Source of the DNA: Cybelea sp963824595
GTDB lineage: Bacteria > Vulcanimicrobiota > Vulcanimicrobiia > Vulcanimicrobiales > Vulcanimicrobiaceae
Length of the DNA stretch: 64,000 bases
Direction: 5' to 3'
Assembly: GCA_963824595.1 (NCBI GenBank)
Contig: CAWGPY010000001.1
Span: 1 to 64,000 of the forward strand
Shown here: piece after piece, positions 42,482 through 51,735 of the stretch
Layout: each line of letters begins with the position of its first letter
Position numbering within the stretch: the first letter of the stretch is position 1
Made by a program: the position numbers and the translations under genes
The notes under the pieces: generated by a model
The model's database searches: none
The model's input: only the letters and a program-made list of their open reading frames with translations
What the model was told of the DNA's origin: nothing

Positions 42482-44419
42482 TCATCCGAGTTCCACCAGC
42501 GGGGTGCCGGCCGCGACGATCTGGCCCTCCTTGACGAGAACCGAGCGCACCGTCGCGTCGGCGGACGCCTCGATGCGGTGTTCCATCTTCATCGCTTCGA
42601 GCACGATCAGGAGCTCGCGCTCGGCGACCGATTCGCCTTCGCGCACGGCGACTTTCACGATCTTGCCCGGCATCGGCGCGGTCACGCTGCCGCCGGCGGG
42701 TCCCGCCGCGGCGGCTCCGTGCGCGTCGACCGCCGGCGGCTCCGCCGGCCCGAACGTCCACGTGCGGCCGTCAACGAGCACGTCGATGCCCGCGCCGCCG
42801 TACCAAACGCGCCCCGCGAGCGACTCGCCGCCGAACTCGACCGTGACCGCGTCGCCCGCGCGGCGCGCGCGCAGGCTGCCGTTGCGGTCGCCGGTGATGC
42901 GCCACGTGCCGGGCGGGTCGCCGGCGTCCGCCGTCAGCGCGACGACTGCGCCGCCGCTTTGCAGCCGCAGCGGGACGCTCACCTCGCCGATCCGCCACGG
43001 AGCTCGTCCGTCGGCGAGCAGCGCGGCCGCCGCGAGCAGGGCCGCGCCGTCCGGCGCGGCCGAACGCGCGAACGCCGAGCGGTCGAGGCGTCGCGCGAGA
43101 AAACTCGTCGTGGTATCGCCGGCGCGGAACGCTTCGTCGCGCGCGATCCACAGCAGCAGCGGCAGGTTGGTTCGCACGCCGCCGATTGCGAAGTCGCTCA
43201 GCGCGCCCTCGAGGCGCGCGATCGCCGACGCCCGATCGCTGCCGTACGCGATCAGCTTTGCGAGCATGGGGTCGTAGTAGTGGCCGACCTCGCTGCCGGT
43301 CGCGACGCCCGAATCCACGCGCACGCCGGGCCCCTCGGGCGCCGACCAGCGCTCGATCGTTCCCGTCGAAGGCAGCATGTCGTTGGCGGGGTCCTCGGCG
43401 TAGATGCGCGTCTCGATCGCCCACCCGCGCGGCGCCAGCTCGGCTTGCGCGAGCGTCAGCCGTTCGCCGGACGCTATGCGCAGCTGCCACCGCACCAGAT
43501 CGATGCCGTAGACGAGCTCGGTGACGGGGTGCTCCACCTGCAGGCGCGCGTTCATTTCGAGGAAGTAGTAGCGTCCGTCGCCGTCGAGCATGAACTCGCA
43601 CGTGCCGGCGTTCGTGTAGCCCACCGACTCCGCGGCGCGCACGGCCGCCGCGCCCATCTCGGCCCGCAGCTCGGGCGTCAGCGCCACCGACGGCGCCTCC
43701 TCGACGATCTTTTGATGGCGCCGCTGGATGGAGCACTCGCGCTCGCCCAAGTGCAGCGACGTTCCGTGTTCGTCGGCGAGGATCTGGAACTCGATGTGCC
43801 GCGGATCGCGCAGATAGCGTTCGAGCAGCACGGCGTCGTCGCCGAACGCCGCGGCGGCTTCGCGTTTCGCACCTTCGAGCGCCTCGGCGAACTGCGCGGC
43901 TTTTTCCACGACGCGCATGCCGCGACCGCCGCCGCCCGCGCTCGCTTTGATCAGCAGCGGGAAACCGATGCGTTCGGCCTCCGCGCGAAGCGTCGCGAGC
44001 GACTGATCGTCGCCGTCGTAGCCGGGCACCGTCGGCACGTCGAACGCGCGCGCGCGGCGCTTCGCCTCGATCTTGCTGCCCATCGCCGCCATCGCTTTCG
44101 GCGTGGGACCGACGAAGATCAGCCCGGCGTCGCGGACCATCTGCGCGAACGGCGCGCGCTCGGAGAGAAAGCCGTAGCCGGGGTGAACGGCGTCGGCCTT
44201 CATCGCCTTCGCCGCGGCGACGATCGCCGCTCCATCGAGGTAGGACTCCGTCGCCGGCGCAGGTCCGACGCAGCGCACGTCGTCCATGAATCCGAGGTGG
44301 TACGCCGCGGCGTCGGCCTCGGAGTAGATGCCGAGCGGGACGATGGCCATCTCGCGAGCCGCGCGCGCGACGCGCACGGCGATCTCACCGCGGTTGGCGA
44401 TCAGCAGGCGCTCGATCAC
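42482..44419 (-). CDS. acyl-CoA (3-methylcrotonyl-CoA type) carboxylase, biotin carboxylase + BCCP subunit
   Basis: A 645-residue alpha subunit. The biotin carboxylase part (1-445) has 'LLIANRGEIAVRVARAAREM', 'VHPGYGFLSERAPFAQM', the glycine-rich 'KASAGGGGRGMRVV' and 'FLEMNARLQVEHPVTELVYG'. The C-terminal BCCP domain has the biotinylated Lys in 'LEAMKMEHRI'. With the carboxyltransferase at 48610 it should carboxylate 3-methylcrotonyl-CoA; the neighbouring HMG-CoA lyase and hydratase support that over a propionyl-CoA role. Confidence 0.92.
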   Translation of the reverse strand: MIERLLIANRGEIAVRVARAAREMAIVPLGIYSEADAAAYHLGFMDDVRCVGPAPATESYLDGAAIVAAAKAMKADAVHPGYGFLSERAPFAQMVRDAGLIFVGPTPKAMAAMGSKIEAKRRARAFDVPTVPGYDGDDQSLATLRAEAERIGFPLLIKASAGGGGRGMRVVEKAAQFAEALEGAKREAAAAFGDDAVLLERYLRDPRHIEFQILADEHGTSLHLGERECSIQRRHQKIVEEAPSVALTPELRAEMGAAAVRAAESVGYTNAGTCEFMLDGDGRYYFLEMNARLQVEHPVTELVYGIDLVRWQLRIASGERLTLAQAELAPRGWAIETRIYAEDPANDMLPSTGTIERWSAPEGPGVRVDSGVATGSEVGHYYDPMLAKLIAYGSDRASAIARLEGALSDFAIGGVRTNLPLLLWIARDEAFRAGDTTTSFLARRLDRSAFARSAAPDGAALLAAAALLADGRAPWRIGEVSVPLRLQSGGAVVALTADAGDPPGTWRITGDRNGSLRARRAGDAVTVEFGGESLAGRVWYGGAGIDVLVDGRTWTFGPAEPPAVDAHGAAAAGPAGGSVTAPMPGKIVKVAVREGESVAERELLIVLEAMKMEHRIEASADATVRSVLVKEGQIVAAGTPLVELG

Positions 44420-44428
44420 GGCGTTACG

Positions 44429-45211
44429 TTACGACGGTTTCGAGAACGACGCCGGGCGCCGCTCGAGAAACGCGCGCAGACCCTCCTGGCCCTCGGGCGT
44501 CACGCGCTGCTGCGCGATCGCGGTCGTCGTGATGGCGCGCGACTCGGCGTACGTGTTGTCCAGCACGCGCCGTATCAGCAGCTTCGCGGCGCCGATCGCC
44601 TCGGGCCCCGCGGTGCGCACCTCGGCGATGCGTCGCTCGACCGCCGCGTCGAGCTCCCCAGGCGCGACGGTCTCGTGAACCAAGCCGATCGCCTTGGCGC
44701 GCGCGGCGTCGAACCGTTCGCCCGTGAGGAACAGCGCGCGCGCCTGCGACGCGCCGATCTTCGCCAACACGAAGGGCGAGATGACCGCCGGGATGATCCC
44801 GAGCTTCACCTCCGTGAATCCGAAGATCGCGTCGTCGGCCGCGACGACGACGTCGCAGACGGCGGCGAGGCCGGCCCCGCCGCCCAGCGCCGCGCCGTGG
44901 ATCCTGCCGATCACGGGCTTCGGGCAGTTGTCGATGGCCCGAAACATGTCGCTCATGCGTTCGGCGTCCGCGACGTTTGCTTCGTACGTCAGGTCGAGCG
45001 AGGCGCGCATCCAGTTGATGTCGGCGCCGCCGCAGAAGGCCGCGCCCTCGCCGGCCAGGACGACCGCCCGCACGTCGTCGGCGGCGGTGATGCGGGAGAA
45101 GGCCTCGTGGAGCTGCGCGATGACCTCGGCGTTGAACGCGTTGCGAACCTCCGGCCGCGCGAGCGTGACGCGGGCGATGCCGTCGGCGACGGCGAGCTGG
45201 ATCTCGGCCAT
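44429..45211 (-). CDS. enoyl-CoA hydratase (methylglutaconyl-CoA hydratase-like)
   Basis: About 260 residues from ATG 45211; the longer frame would run over the divergent cytochrome gene. Crotonase features are 'LARPEVRNAFNAEV', the oxyanion hole 'GEGAAFCGGADINWM' and 'HGAALGGGAGLAAVCDVVVA' with the downstream 'GFTEVKLGIIPAVISPFV' Glu. Between 3-methylcrotonyl-CoA carboxylase and HMG-CoA lyase genes, the likely reaction is hydration of 3-methylglutaconyl-CoA. It ends 9 bp before the carboxylase start. Confidence 0.92.
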   Translation of the reverse strand: MAEIQLAVADGIARVTLARPEVRNAFNAEVIAQLHEAFSRITAADDVRAVVLAGEGAAFCGGADINWMRASLDLTYEANVADAERMSDMFRAIDNCPKPVIGRIHGAALGGGAGLAAVCDVVVAADDAIFGFTEVKLGIIPAVISPFVLAKIGASQARALFLTGERFDAARAKAIGLVHETVAPGELDAAVERRIAEVRTAGPEAIGAAKLLIRRVLDNTYAESRAITTTAIAQQRVTPEGQEGLRAFLERRPASFSKPS

Positions 45212-45268
45212 GGTCGCCGGGGTTCGCGCCCTCATCCAAGCGGGCCTCGCGCGCGTTATACTGGAGCA

Positions 45269-46051
45269 ATGAACGCCCCACGCCGCGCCGTCTATCGCTA
45301 CACGCCGGTCGTTCGCGCAAGTCACTGGCTATGGGTGCTCGCCTTCGCCGTGCTGGTCGGCAGCGGGCTGCAGATCTTCAACGCTTCGCCGAACCTCGAC
45401 GCCTCGGACAAGAGCGATCCGGCGCGGCGGGTGCTCGCCATCGGCTCTCCGTCCGACGGAGTCGGGACGACCACGATCTTCGGCCACAGCTTCACCACCA
45501 CCGGTTGGCTCGGATGGACCGGCGACGGAATGGGCGCGCGGGGCGCGCACGCGTTCGGGGCCTGGATCACGATCCCCGGCTATCAAGACCTTGCGGGCGG
45601 CCGCCGCTGGCATCTGTTCTTCGCCTGGATCGCCGCGCTCTGCTGGCTGGCGTGGCTGATTGCGAGTGCGGTCAAGGGCAACTTGCGCGAGATGGTGTTG
45701 CGACGCGGCGACCTGGGCAAGCTGTGGCCGATGCAGGCGTACTACCTGAAGCTGCGCAAGACGCCGCCGCCGCACGGCGTTTACAATCCGCTTCAGAAGG
45801 CGGCGTACACGATCGTGCTCTTCGTCGTCGCGCCGCTCGTCGTCCTCACCGGCCTCGCGCTGTCGCCGGGCATAGATGCGATCGCGAACCCGTTGACGGC
45901 CGTCTTCGGCGGCCGCCAGTTCGCACGGCTGTGGCATTTCGCCGGCATGTTGGCGCTGCTGGGGTTCTTCGCGATTCACGTGTTCCAAGTCGCCACGCAA
46001 GGCTTCGTCAATCAGATGCGCTCGATGATCACCGGCTGGTACCGCCAGTGA
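45269..46051 (+). CDS. b-type cytochrome membrane subunit
   Basis: A 260-residue membrane protein with GGAG before ATG 45269. It has about five hydrophobic segments with His residues placed as haem ligands: 'VVRASHWLWVLAFAVLVGSG', 'GRRWHLFFAWIAALCWLAWL', 'ARLWHFAGMLALLGFFAIHV'. This is the cytochrome b561/formate dehydrogenase gamma type, which anchors a partner enzyme and passes electrons to or from quinone. Its stop overlaps the molybdoprotein GTG (GTGA), so the partner is very likely the next gene product. Confidence 0.87.
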   Translation: MNAPRRAVYRYTPVVRASHWLWVLAFAVLVGSGLQIFNASPNLDASDKSDPARRVLAIGSPSDGVGTTTIFGHSFTTTGWLGWTGDGMGARGAHAFGAWITIPGYQDLAGGRRWHLFFAWIAALCWLAWLIASAVKGNLREMVLRRGDLGKLWPMQAYYLKLRKTPPPHGVYNPLQKAAYTIVLFVVAPLVVLTGLALSPGIDAIANPLTAVFGGRQFARLWHFAGMLALLGFFAIHVFQVATQGFVNQMRSMITGWYRQ

Positions 46052-46785
46052 AGCGCGGGCTTTTCTTAGCCTCGGCCGCATCGGCGCTGGCCGGCTGCGG
46101 ACCGATTTCGTCGCGGCTCAACGAAAACGACGCCGTGCGGCGCGCGCTCGAAGCGGCCGAGCCGCTGAATCACGCGCTGATCGGAACGCGGGGTTTCGCA
46201 CGCGAGTACCGCGACCGCGACGTGGATCGTCAATTTCGCGTCAACGGCTTCGCGACGCCTTCCGACGCCAACTACGCGCGCCTGCTGGCCGGCGGCTTCG
46301 CCGCATACCGCCTCGTCGTCGAGGGCGCGGTCGAACGGCCGCACGCGTTCTCGCTGGCGGAGCTCGGCCGGATGCCGCAGCAGACGCAGATCACGCGCCA
46401 CGACTGCGTTGAGGGCTGGAGCGCGATCGGAAAGTGGAGCGGCGTGCCGCTCGCCGCGGTGCTGGCGGCGGTCGTGCCGCACGACGACGCGCGTTACGCC
46501 GTCTTCCGCTGCATGGACGACGACGGCGCCGGAAACCTTTACTACGAGAGCCTCGACATGCATCAGGCGCGCCATCCGCAGGCGCTGCTTGCGACGAGCC
46601 TCAACGACGCACGGCTCGATCCCGACCACGGCGCCCCCGTTCGCCTGCGCGTGCCGACTCAGCTGGGCTACAAGAGCGCGAAGTGGATCGCGAGCATCGA
46701 GGTGGTGGGTACGTTCGCTCGCATCGCCGGCGGCCGCGGCGGCTACTGGGAAGACCAGGGCTACGAATGGTACGCCGGCATTTGA
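46048..46785 (+). CDS. molybdopterin-dependent oxidoreductase (YedY/MsrP-like)
   Basis: A 245-residue protein with an export-type N-terminus ('LFLASAASALAGCG', possibly a lipoprotein). The sulfite-oxidase-type Mo domain has the cofactor Cys in 'ITRHDCVEGWSAIGKWSGVP', 'FRCMDDDGAGNLYYESLDM' and 'RLRVPTQLGYKSAKWIASIE'. Partner of the upstream cytochrome b. The pair resembles MsrPQ-like quinone-linked enzymes, but the cytochrome is of another family, so the substrate is open. No twin-arginine motif is obvious. Confidence 0.86.
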   Translation: MKRGLFLASAASALAGCGPISSRLNENDAVRRALEAAEPLNHALIGTRGFAREYRDRDVDRQFRVNGFATPSDANYARLLAGGFAAYRLVVEGAVERPHAFSLAELGRMPQQTQITRHDCVEGWSAIGKWSGVPLAAVLAAVVPHDDARYAVFRCMDDDGAGNLYYESLDMHQARHPQALLATSLNDARLDPDHGAPVRLRVPTQLGYKSAKWIASIEVVGTFARIAGGRGGYWEDQGYEWYAGI

Positions 46786-46834
46786 CGCTCGCGCCGCGTC
46801 ACGGTCCGCGCCGGCGACGCGTTACGACAGTGTC

Positions 46835-47869
46835 ATGACCGGGGGCGCGCTGGTCGGCACCGCTGCTCTGACTCTCCTCCTTGTGGGGAGTACCGCGGGC
46901 GACCGGCGCGTCTCGCTGAATGCGGCCGCCCAAGCGTATCGCGCGAACATCTCGCGCATCGCTTCCGCGACGGGCCGCGACACAGCCTACGATTACTACG
47001 AGCGTTTGCTGGAAGACGCCGATTTCGCCGCCGATCCCGGCGTCCCGCAGGGCTATACCGCCGCGCAGTGGGCCCAGACCGTGGCGCAGATCGCGAGCCT
47101 CGACCTCAGCCTGGCGTCGCAGCTGACGCGTGCCGACTACGTCCCGATGGCGTCGGTGCGAGGGCTCGGCGAGGTGCTGGTGCGGTCGTCGAAGGACGGA
47201 ACGATGCAGCCGGTCGCGGTCTACGTTCCGCAACGGTACTCGCCGCCGTCGCCTGCGCCGCTGATCGTGCTGCTGCACGGTCACCCGCAATCCGAGACCG
47301 AGCTGCTCGGGCCGCCCTACATCGAAGAGCTCGCGGAGCGAACCGGAACGATCGTCGTCGCGCCCTACGGTCGCGGCTACTACGACTTTCGCGGCTCGGT
47401 CTCCGACGTCTACGACGCTCTTCACGCGGCGACGAGCGCCTTCGCGATCGATCCGCGCAAGCAATTTCTCGCGGGCTATTCGATGGGCGGGTTCTCGGTG
47501 TTCGAGGTGGCGCCCGTTCGCCCGAACGAGTGGTCCGCCGTGATGTGCATCGCCGGCGGCCTCTTAGGATCGGATGCGTCGCGCGTCGTGGGCCTGATGC
47601 GCAGGACGCCGTTCTACGTGCTCACGGGCAGCGCCGACGAGAGCATTCCCACGCAGTATCCCACGGCCACCGCGCTGTTTCTGCAGAGCGCCGGGGTTGA
47701 TGTCTCGTTCTACTCGCAGCCCGGCGGGGTCCACCGGCTCGTCACGCTGCTCCCGATCCTCACGCAGGCGTGGAGCGACATGCTCGCCCAAATCGTGCGC
47801 GCGCCGCCGGCCGCCGCGGGGGATTTCAAGCTCCCCACCGCGCTGCCGGCGAACGCACTGCGCCCGTAG
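46835..47869 (+). CDS. exported alpha/beta hydrolase
   Basis: A 344-residue protein with a signal-like N-terminus ('LVGTAALTLLLVGSTAG'). The hydrolase domain has 'APLIVLLHGHPQSETEL' (oxyanion loop), the nucleophile Ser in 'FLAGYSMGGFSVFE', 'YVLTGSADESIP' (Asp region) and 'PGGVHRLVTLLP' (His). It resembles dienelactone hydrolase or polyhydroxybutyrate depolymerase-type esterases. The substrate is unknown. Confidence 0.8.
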   Translation: MTGGALVGTAALTLLLVGSTAGDRRVSLNAAAQAYRANISRIASATGRDTAYDYYERLLEDADFAADPGVPQGYTAAQWAQTVAQIASLDLSLASQLTRADYVPMASVRGLGEVLVRSSKDGTMQPVAVYVPQRYSPPSPAPLIVLLHGHPQSETELLGPPYIEELAERTGTIVVAPYGRGYYDFRGSVSDVYDALHAATSAFAIDPRKQFLAGYSMGGFSVFEVAPVRPNEWSAVMCIAGGLLGSDASRVVGLMRRTPFYVLTGSADESIPTQYPTATALFLQSAGVDVSFYSQPGGVHRLVTLLPILTQAWSDMLAQIVRAPPAAAGDFKLPTALPANALRP

Positions 47870-47921
47870 ACCCCCTCCTCGCGCGCAAGTCAGCGGCGGG
47901 CGTGCGTCGAAACGCGAGGCG

Positions 47922-48599
47922 ATGAGCAACGTCCACCGCAGCGCCGCGGCCGCCATCGCCGCCGCGCTCGCCGTCGCCGCGTCGGCGCACGCGCAGGGTC
48001 CCGCATTCGCTCCCGCCGTGCCGGGAACCGTCGTGCAGAGCCAGACCGCCGATCTCACGCCGTCCGCGCCCGGCGGGCCGTGGCGCGCGGTGGCGAGCAA
48101 GAAGGCCGTGGGCTCCGGAAACGGCCAGACCTTCTATCAGTGGTATCTGTCCGTTTACGCCCCGCGCCACGGTTCGCTCCAGCTGCGCTATCAGTCGCCG
48201 AAAAACGGCGGCCCGCTCGAACGCGTGGCGCAGGCGAGCGGCGCGAAGATGTGGTTTCCGGTCCAGCAGCTGCGCATCGTCGGGGCGGCGCCGCTGATGG
48301 GCGGCGGGGCCGCGCAGCTCGTCGTGCAGTCGAACGCGATGGCCGCCGACTGCGGCAGCGCAGCGATCACGGTGCTCAAGGCCGGGGCGAGCGACGACGT
48401 GTTGCGCGCGGTCTCGGTGCTCAATCCCTGCGAGCTGACGGCGAAGATCGGCGCCGACCACGTGTCGATCGAGCTGACGGGTCCCTACTACGACGCCAAC
48501 GCGCCGATGTGCTGCCCGACGAAGAACCACGCGAGCGCGGTGCTGCGCTACAACGGCGTCCGGTGGGTCGAGACGCCGAACTACTTCAAGACGAAATAG
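47922..48599 (+). CDS. secreted hypothetical protein
   Basis: A 225-residue protein from ATG 47922 with GAGG upstream. It has a signal peptide ('AAAAIAAALAVAASAHAQG') and a beta-rich mature part with Cys residues ('MAADCGSAAITVLKAG', 'LNPCELTAKIGADHVSIELT', 'MCCPTKNHASAVLRYNG'). The ending resembles periplasmic LppP/LprE-type beta proteins, but I cannot assign a family. It converges on the carboxyltransferase gene. Confidence 0.7.
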   Translation: MSNVHRSAAAAIAAALAVAASAHAQGPAFAPAVPGTVVQSQTADLTPSAPGGPWRAVASKKAVGSGNGQTFYQWYLSVYAPRHGSLQLRYQSPKNGGPLERVAQASGAKMWFPVQQLRIVGAAPLMGGGAAQLVVQSNAMAADCGSAAITVLKAGASDDVLRAVSVLNPCELTAKIGADHVSIELTGPYYDANAPMCCPTKNHASAVLRYNGVRWVETPNYFKTK

Positions 48600-48609
48600 T
48601 AAGCGTTCC

Positions 48610-50205
48610 CTACATTCGGAACACGCCGAAGCGCGTTCGCGGCTGCGGCGCGTGCGCGGCCGCGTCGAGGCCCATGGCGACGACGCGCCGCGTGTCGAGC
48701 GGGTCGATGATGCCGTCGTCCCACAGCCGGGCCGTGGAGTAGTACGGGCTGCCCTCGCGCTCGTACTTCTCGAGGATGGGCGCTTCGAACGCCGTCTTTT
48801 CGCCGGCCGTCATCTCTCCCTTGACCGTCGAGAGCACGCTGGCCGCCTGCGGACCGCCCATGACGCTGATGCGCGCGTTGGGCCACATCCAGAGCTGGCG
48901 CGGCGAGTAGGCGCGCCCGCACATCCCGTAGTTGCCCGCGCCGAAGCTGCCGCCGATGACGACCGTGAACTTCGGAACCTCGGCGCACGCGACGGCGGTC
49001 ACGAGCTTGGCGCCGTCCTTTGCGATGCCGCGGTTCTCGTACTCCTTGCCGACCATGAAGCCGGTGATGTTCTGCAAAAAGAGCAGCGGCGTTCCGCGCT
49101 GCGCGCAAAGCTCGATGAAGTGCGCGCCTTTGAGCGCGCTCTCGCTGAACAGGATGCCGTTGTTGGCGAGGATGCCGATCGGATGGCCTTCGATGCGCGC
49201 GAAGCCGCACACCAGCGTCGTGCCGTAGCGCGACTTGAACTCGTGGAACTCCGACGCGTCCACGAGACGCGCCACCACCTCGCGCACGTCGTAGCCCACG
49301 CGGCTGTCGGCTGGGATCGCGCCGTAGATATCGCGCGGGTCGTACTTCGGCGGCTGCGCGTCGCTGCGGTCCCACTGGCGCGGCAGCTCGAGGTGCAGGT
49401 TGCTCACGATCTCGCGCACGATCGCCAGCGCGTGCGACTCGTCGTTGGCGAAGTGATCGGCCACGCCGGAAATTCGGGTGTGCACGTCGGCTCCGCCCAG
49501 CTCTTCGGCCGTGACCTCTTCGCCGGTGGCCGCCTTCACGAGCGGCGGACCGCCGAGGAAGATCGTGCCCCGTCCCTTCACGATGACGGTTTCGTCGCTC
49601 ATCGCGGGAACGTAGGCGCCGCCGGCGGTGCACGATCCCATCACGGCGGCGACCTGCGCGATGCGCTTGCCCGACATGCGCGCTTGATTGTAAAAGATGC
49701 GCCCGAAGTGATCGCGATCGGGAAACACGTCGGCCTGCAGCGGCAAAAACGCGCCGCCGGAATCGACGAGGTAGATGCACGGCAGGTGATTTTGCTCGGC
49801 GATCTCCTGCGCCCGCAGATGCTTCTTCACCGTCATCGGATAGTACGTGCCGCCCTTGACGGTGGCGTCGTTGGCGACGATCGTGCAGTGCTGTCCCTCC
49901 ACGAGGCCGATACCGGTGAGGATCCCCGCGGCGGGCGAGTCGCCGCCGTACATGTCGAAGGCCGCGAGCGCGGAGAACTCGAGAAAGCCGGAGCCCGGGT
50001 CGATCAAGCGGTCGATGCGTTCGCGCGCGGTGAGCTTGTTGCGGCGCCGGTGCTTCTCGACCGCATCGGGTCCGCCGCCGTCGCGAACGGCGATCAGCCG
50101 CTCGCGCAGCTCGGCGACGAGACGCTCCATCCGCCGAGCGTTCGCGGCGAAGTCCTCGGAATTCCGGTCGAGACGTGACTCCAACAGCGCCATCGCCGCG
50201 GCCAT
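48610..50205 (-). CDS. acyl-CoA carboxylase carboxyltransferase (3-methylcrotonyl-CoA carboxylase beta)
   Basis: A 531-residue beta subunit: 'KLTARERIDRLIDPGSGFLE', 'VANDATVKGGTYYPMTVKKH', 'VAAVMGSCTAGGAYVPAMSD', 'GADVHTRISGVADHFANDE', 'FLQNITGFMVGKEYE' and 'GGSFGAGNYGMCGRAY'. The GKEYE-type loop and the 'SGVADHFA' block are usual in 3-methylcrotonyl-CoA carboxylases. It should pair with the biotin subunit at 42482, 4.2 kb away on the same strand, with unrelated plus-strand genes between them. Confidence 0.92.
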   Translation of the reverse strand: MAAAMALLESRLDRNSEDFAANARRMERLVAELRERLIAVRDGGGPDAVEKHRRRNKLTARERIDRLIDPGSGFLEFSALAAFDMYGGDSPAAGILTGIGLVEGQHCTIVANDATVKGGTYYPMTVKKHLRAQEIAEQNHLPCIYLVDSGGAFLPLQADVFPDRDHFGRIFYNQARMSGKRIAQVAAVMGSCTAGGAYVPAMSDETVIVKGRGTIFLGGPPLVKAATGEEVTAEELGGADVHTRISGVADHFANDESHALAIVREIVSNLHLELPRQWDRSDAQPPKYDPRDIYGAIPADSRVGYDVREVVARLVDASEFHEFKSRYGTTLVCGFARIEGHPIGILANNGILFSESALKGAHFIELCAQRGTPLLFLQNITGFMVGKEYENRGIAKDGAKLVTAVACAEVPKFTVVIGGSFGAGNYGMCGRAYSPRQLWMWPNARISVMGGPQAASVLSTVKGEMTAGEKTAFEAPILEKYEREGSPYYSTARLWDDGIIDPLDTRRVVAMGLDAAAHAPQPRTRFGVFRM

Positions 50206-50286
50206 TCGTCACGCCCGTCTGAGAGCCCGGTTAGACGTGGAGAAATCGCGAGGGCCGTTGCTCGCCGGGCTCGTAGCTAGGTCGAA

Positions 50287-51717
50287 ATGACGGCCTCGGC
50301 TCAGGTCGACGTCGGCGGCATCCTGCGTCCGCGGGGCCGGCCCGATTTCTCGACGGCGCTCCAACCGTATCGCAGCGTATTGGGCGACCGCAGCGCCGCG
50401 CATCTGCTTCGGCGCGCCGGCTTCGGGGGGACGCTCGACGAGGTTCGCCGCTACGCCGGGATGCGGGCCGGCGATGCCGTCGCGTGGCTGGTCGCGCTGG
50501 CGCCGGCCGGCGCCGCCGCGCCGCCGCCGCAGCCGAGCGATGCCGGAGGCGCGATGCAAATGGCGACGCGTCGAGAGCGCTTTCGTGCGCGGCGCGAAGC
50601 GATCGCCGCGCTGCAGCTGTGGTGGCTCGACCGGATGCTCGCGTCGCCGTCGCCGCTGCAAGAGAAGATGACGCTCTACTTCCACGGTCACTTCACCTCG
50701 CGCGCGACGCCGATGTTTCCGTCGATCACGTACGAACAGAACGCCCTCTTCCGCCGCAACGCGCTCGGCAATCTCAGGGAGCTGACCCGCGCCGTCTCCA
50801 AGGGCGCCGCGATGCTGCTCTATCTGAACGGCGCGCAGAACGTCGCTGCGCACCCGAACGAAAACTACGCGCGCGAGCTGATGGAGCTGTTCACGCTCGG
50901 CATCGGCAACTACACCGAGTCGGACGTGCGCGAGTCGGCACGGGCGTGGACCGGGTGGCGCGTGAATCGCCGCGCGAACGCGGTCTCGTTCGATCCCGCG
51001 CTGCACGACGCCGGGCGGAAGACGTTCCTCGGCCGCACGGGCGCGCTGACCGGCGACGACGTCGTCGACATCATCTTCGCGCAGCCGCAGTGCGCGCGGT
51101 TTTTCGCCGCGAGCCTGCTCAACTGGTTCGTCTACAACGATCCGGAGCCGGAGCTCGTCGACCGGGTCGCCTCGCTGTTACGCCGGAACGACTACGAGCT
51201 CGCTCCGGTGGTCGCCGCGATCTTGACCAGCAACGTCTTCTACAGCGAACGCTCCTATCGGGCGCTGGTCAAGAGCCCCGTCGAGTTCGTCGTCGGGTCG
51301 TACAGGGCGCTGGGGCTGCCCGCGATCGACGACGGCGCGCTGCCCGCGCTGGCGCAGATGGGCCAGCGCCTGTTCTATCCGCCGAGCGTCGCGGGCTGGC
51401 CGGGAGGCGAAAACTGGCTGACGAGCGGCACGATGATCGCGCGCCAGAACTTCCTGACGCGGCTGCTCGGATCGCAGGCGCTCGGCGAATCGTCGTGGTT
51501 GCGCGCGCTTCCGGTGGCACCGAAGGGTGCGGCTCGCGCGATCGCCGCGAACGTGCTGCAGAGCGACGTCGCGCCGGAATCGCTCGCGCAGCTCGGCGGC
51601 TATTTGGGCGGCTCCGGCAGCGCGGCGCTCGCGTCGCTCACGCCCGAGAACTACGATCAGCGCGTCAGCGGCGCGGTGTATCTCGCCATGGCCGCGCCGG
51701 CCTACCAACTGAACTGA
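50287..51717 (+). CDS. DUF1800 family protein
   Basis: A 476-residue protein with the DUF1800 hallmarks 'RSAAHLLRRAGFGGTLDEVR', 'MTLYFHGHFTSR', 'HPNENYARELMELFTLGIGN' and 'SVAGWPGGENWLTSGTMIAR'. The family is always paired with DUF1501, as here, and is thought to act in the periplasm. The biochemical role is not known. No clear signal peptide is visible at the start used. Confidence 0.9.
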   Translation: MTASAQVDVGGILRPRGRPDFSTALQPYRSVLGDRSAAHLLRRAGFGGTLDEVRRYAGMRAGDAVAWLVALAPAGAAAPPPQPSDAGGAMQMATRRERFRARREAIAALQLWWLDRMLASPSPLQEKMTLYFHGHFTSRATPMFPSITYEQNALFRRNALGNLRELTRAVSKGAAMLLYLNGAQNVAAHPNENYARELMELFTLGIGNYTESDVRESARAWTGWRVNRRANAVSFDPALHDAGRKTFLGRTGALTGDDVVDIIFAQPQCARFFAASLLNWFVYNDPEPELVDRVASLLRRNDYELAPVVAAILTSNVFYSERSYRALVKSPVEFVVGSYRALGLPAIDDGALPALAQMGQRLFYPPSVAGWPGGENWLTSGTMIARQNFLTRLLGSQALGESSWLRALPVAPKGAARAIAANVLQSDVAPESLAQLGGYLGGSGSAALASLTPENYDQRVSGAVYLAMAAPAYQLN

Positions 51718-51735
51718 GACGCTCGGGACGACGGA

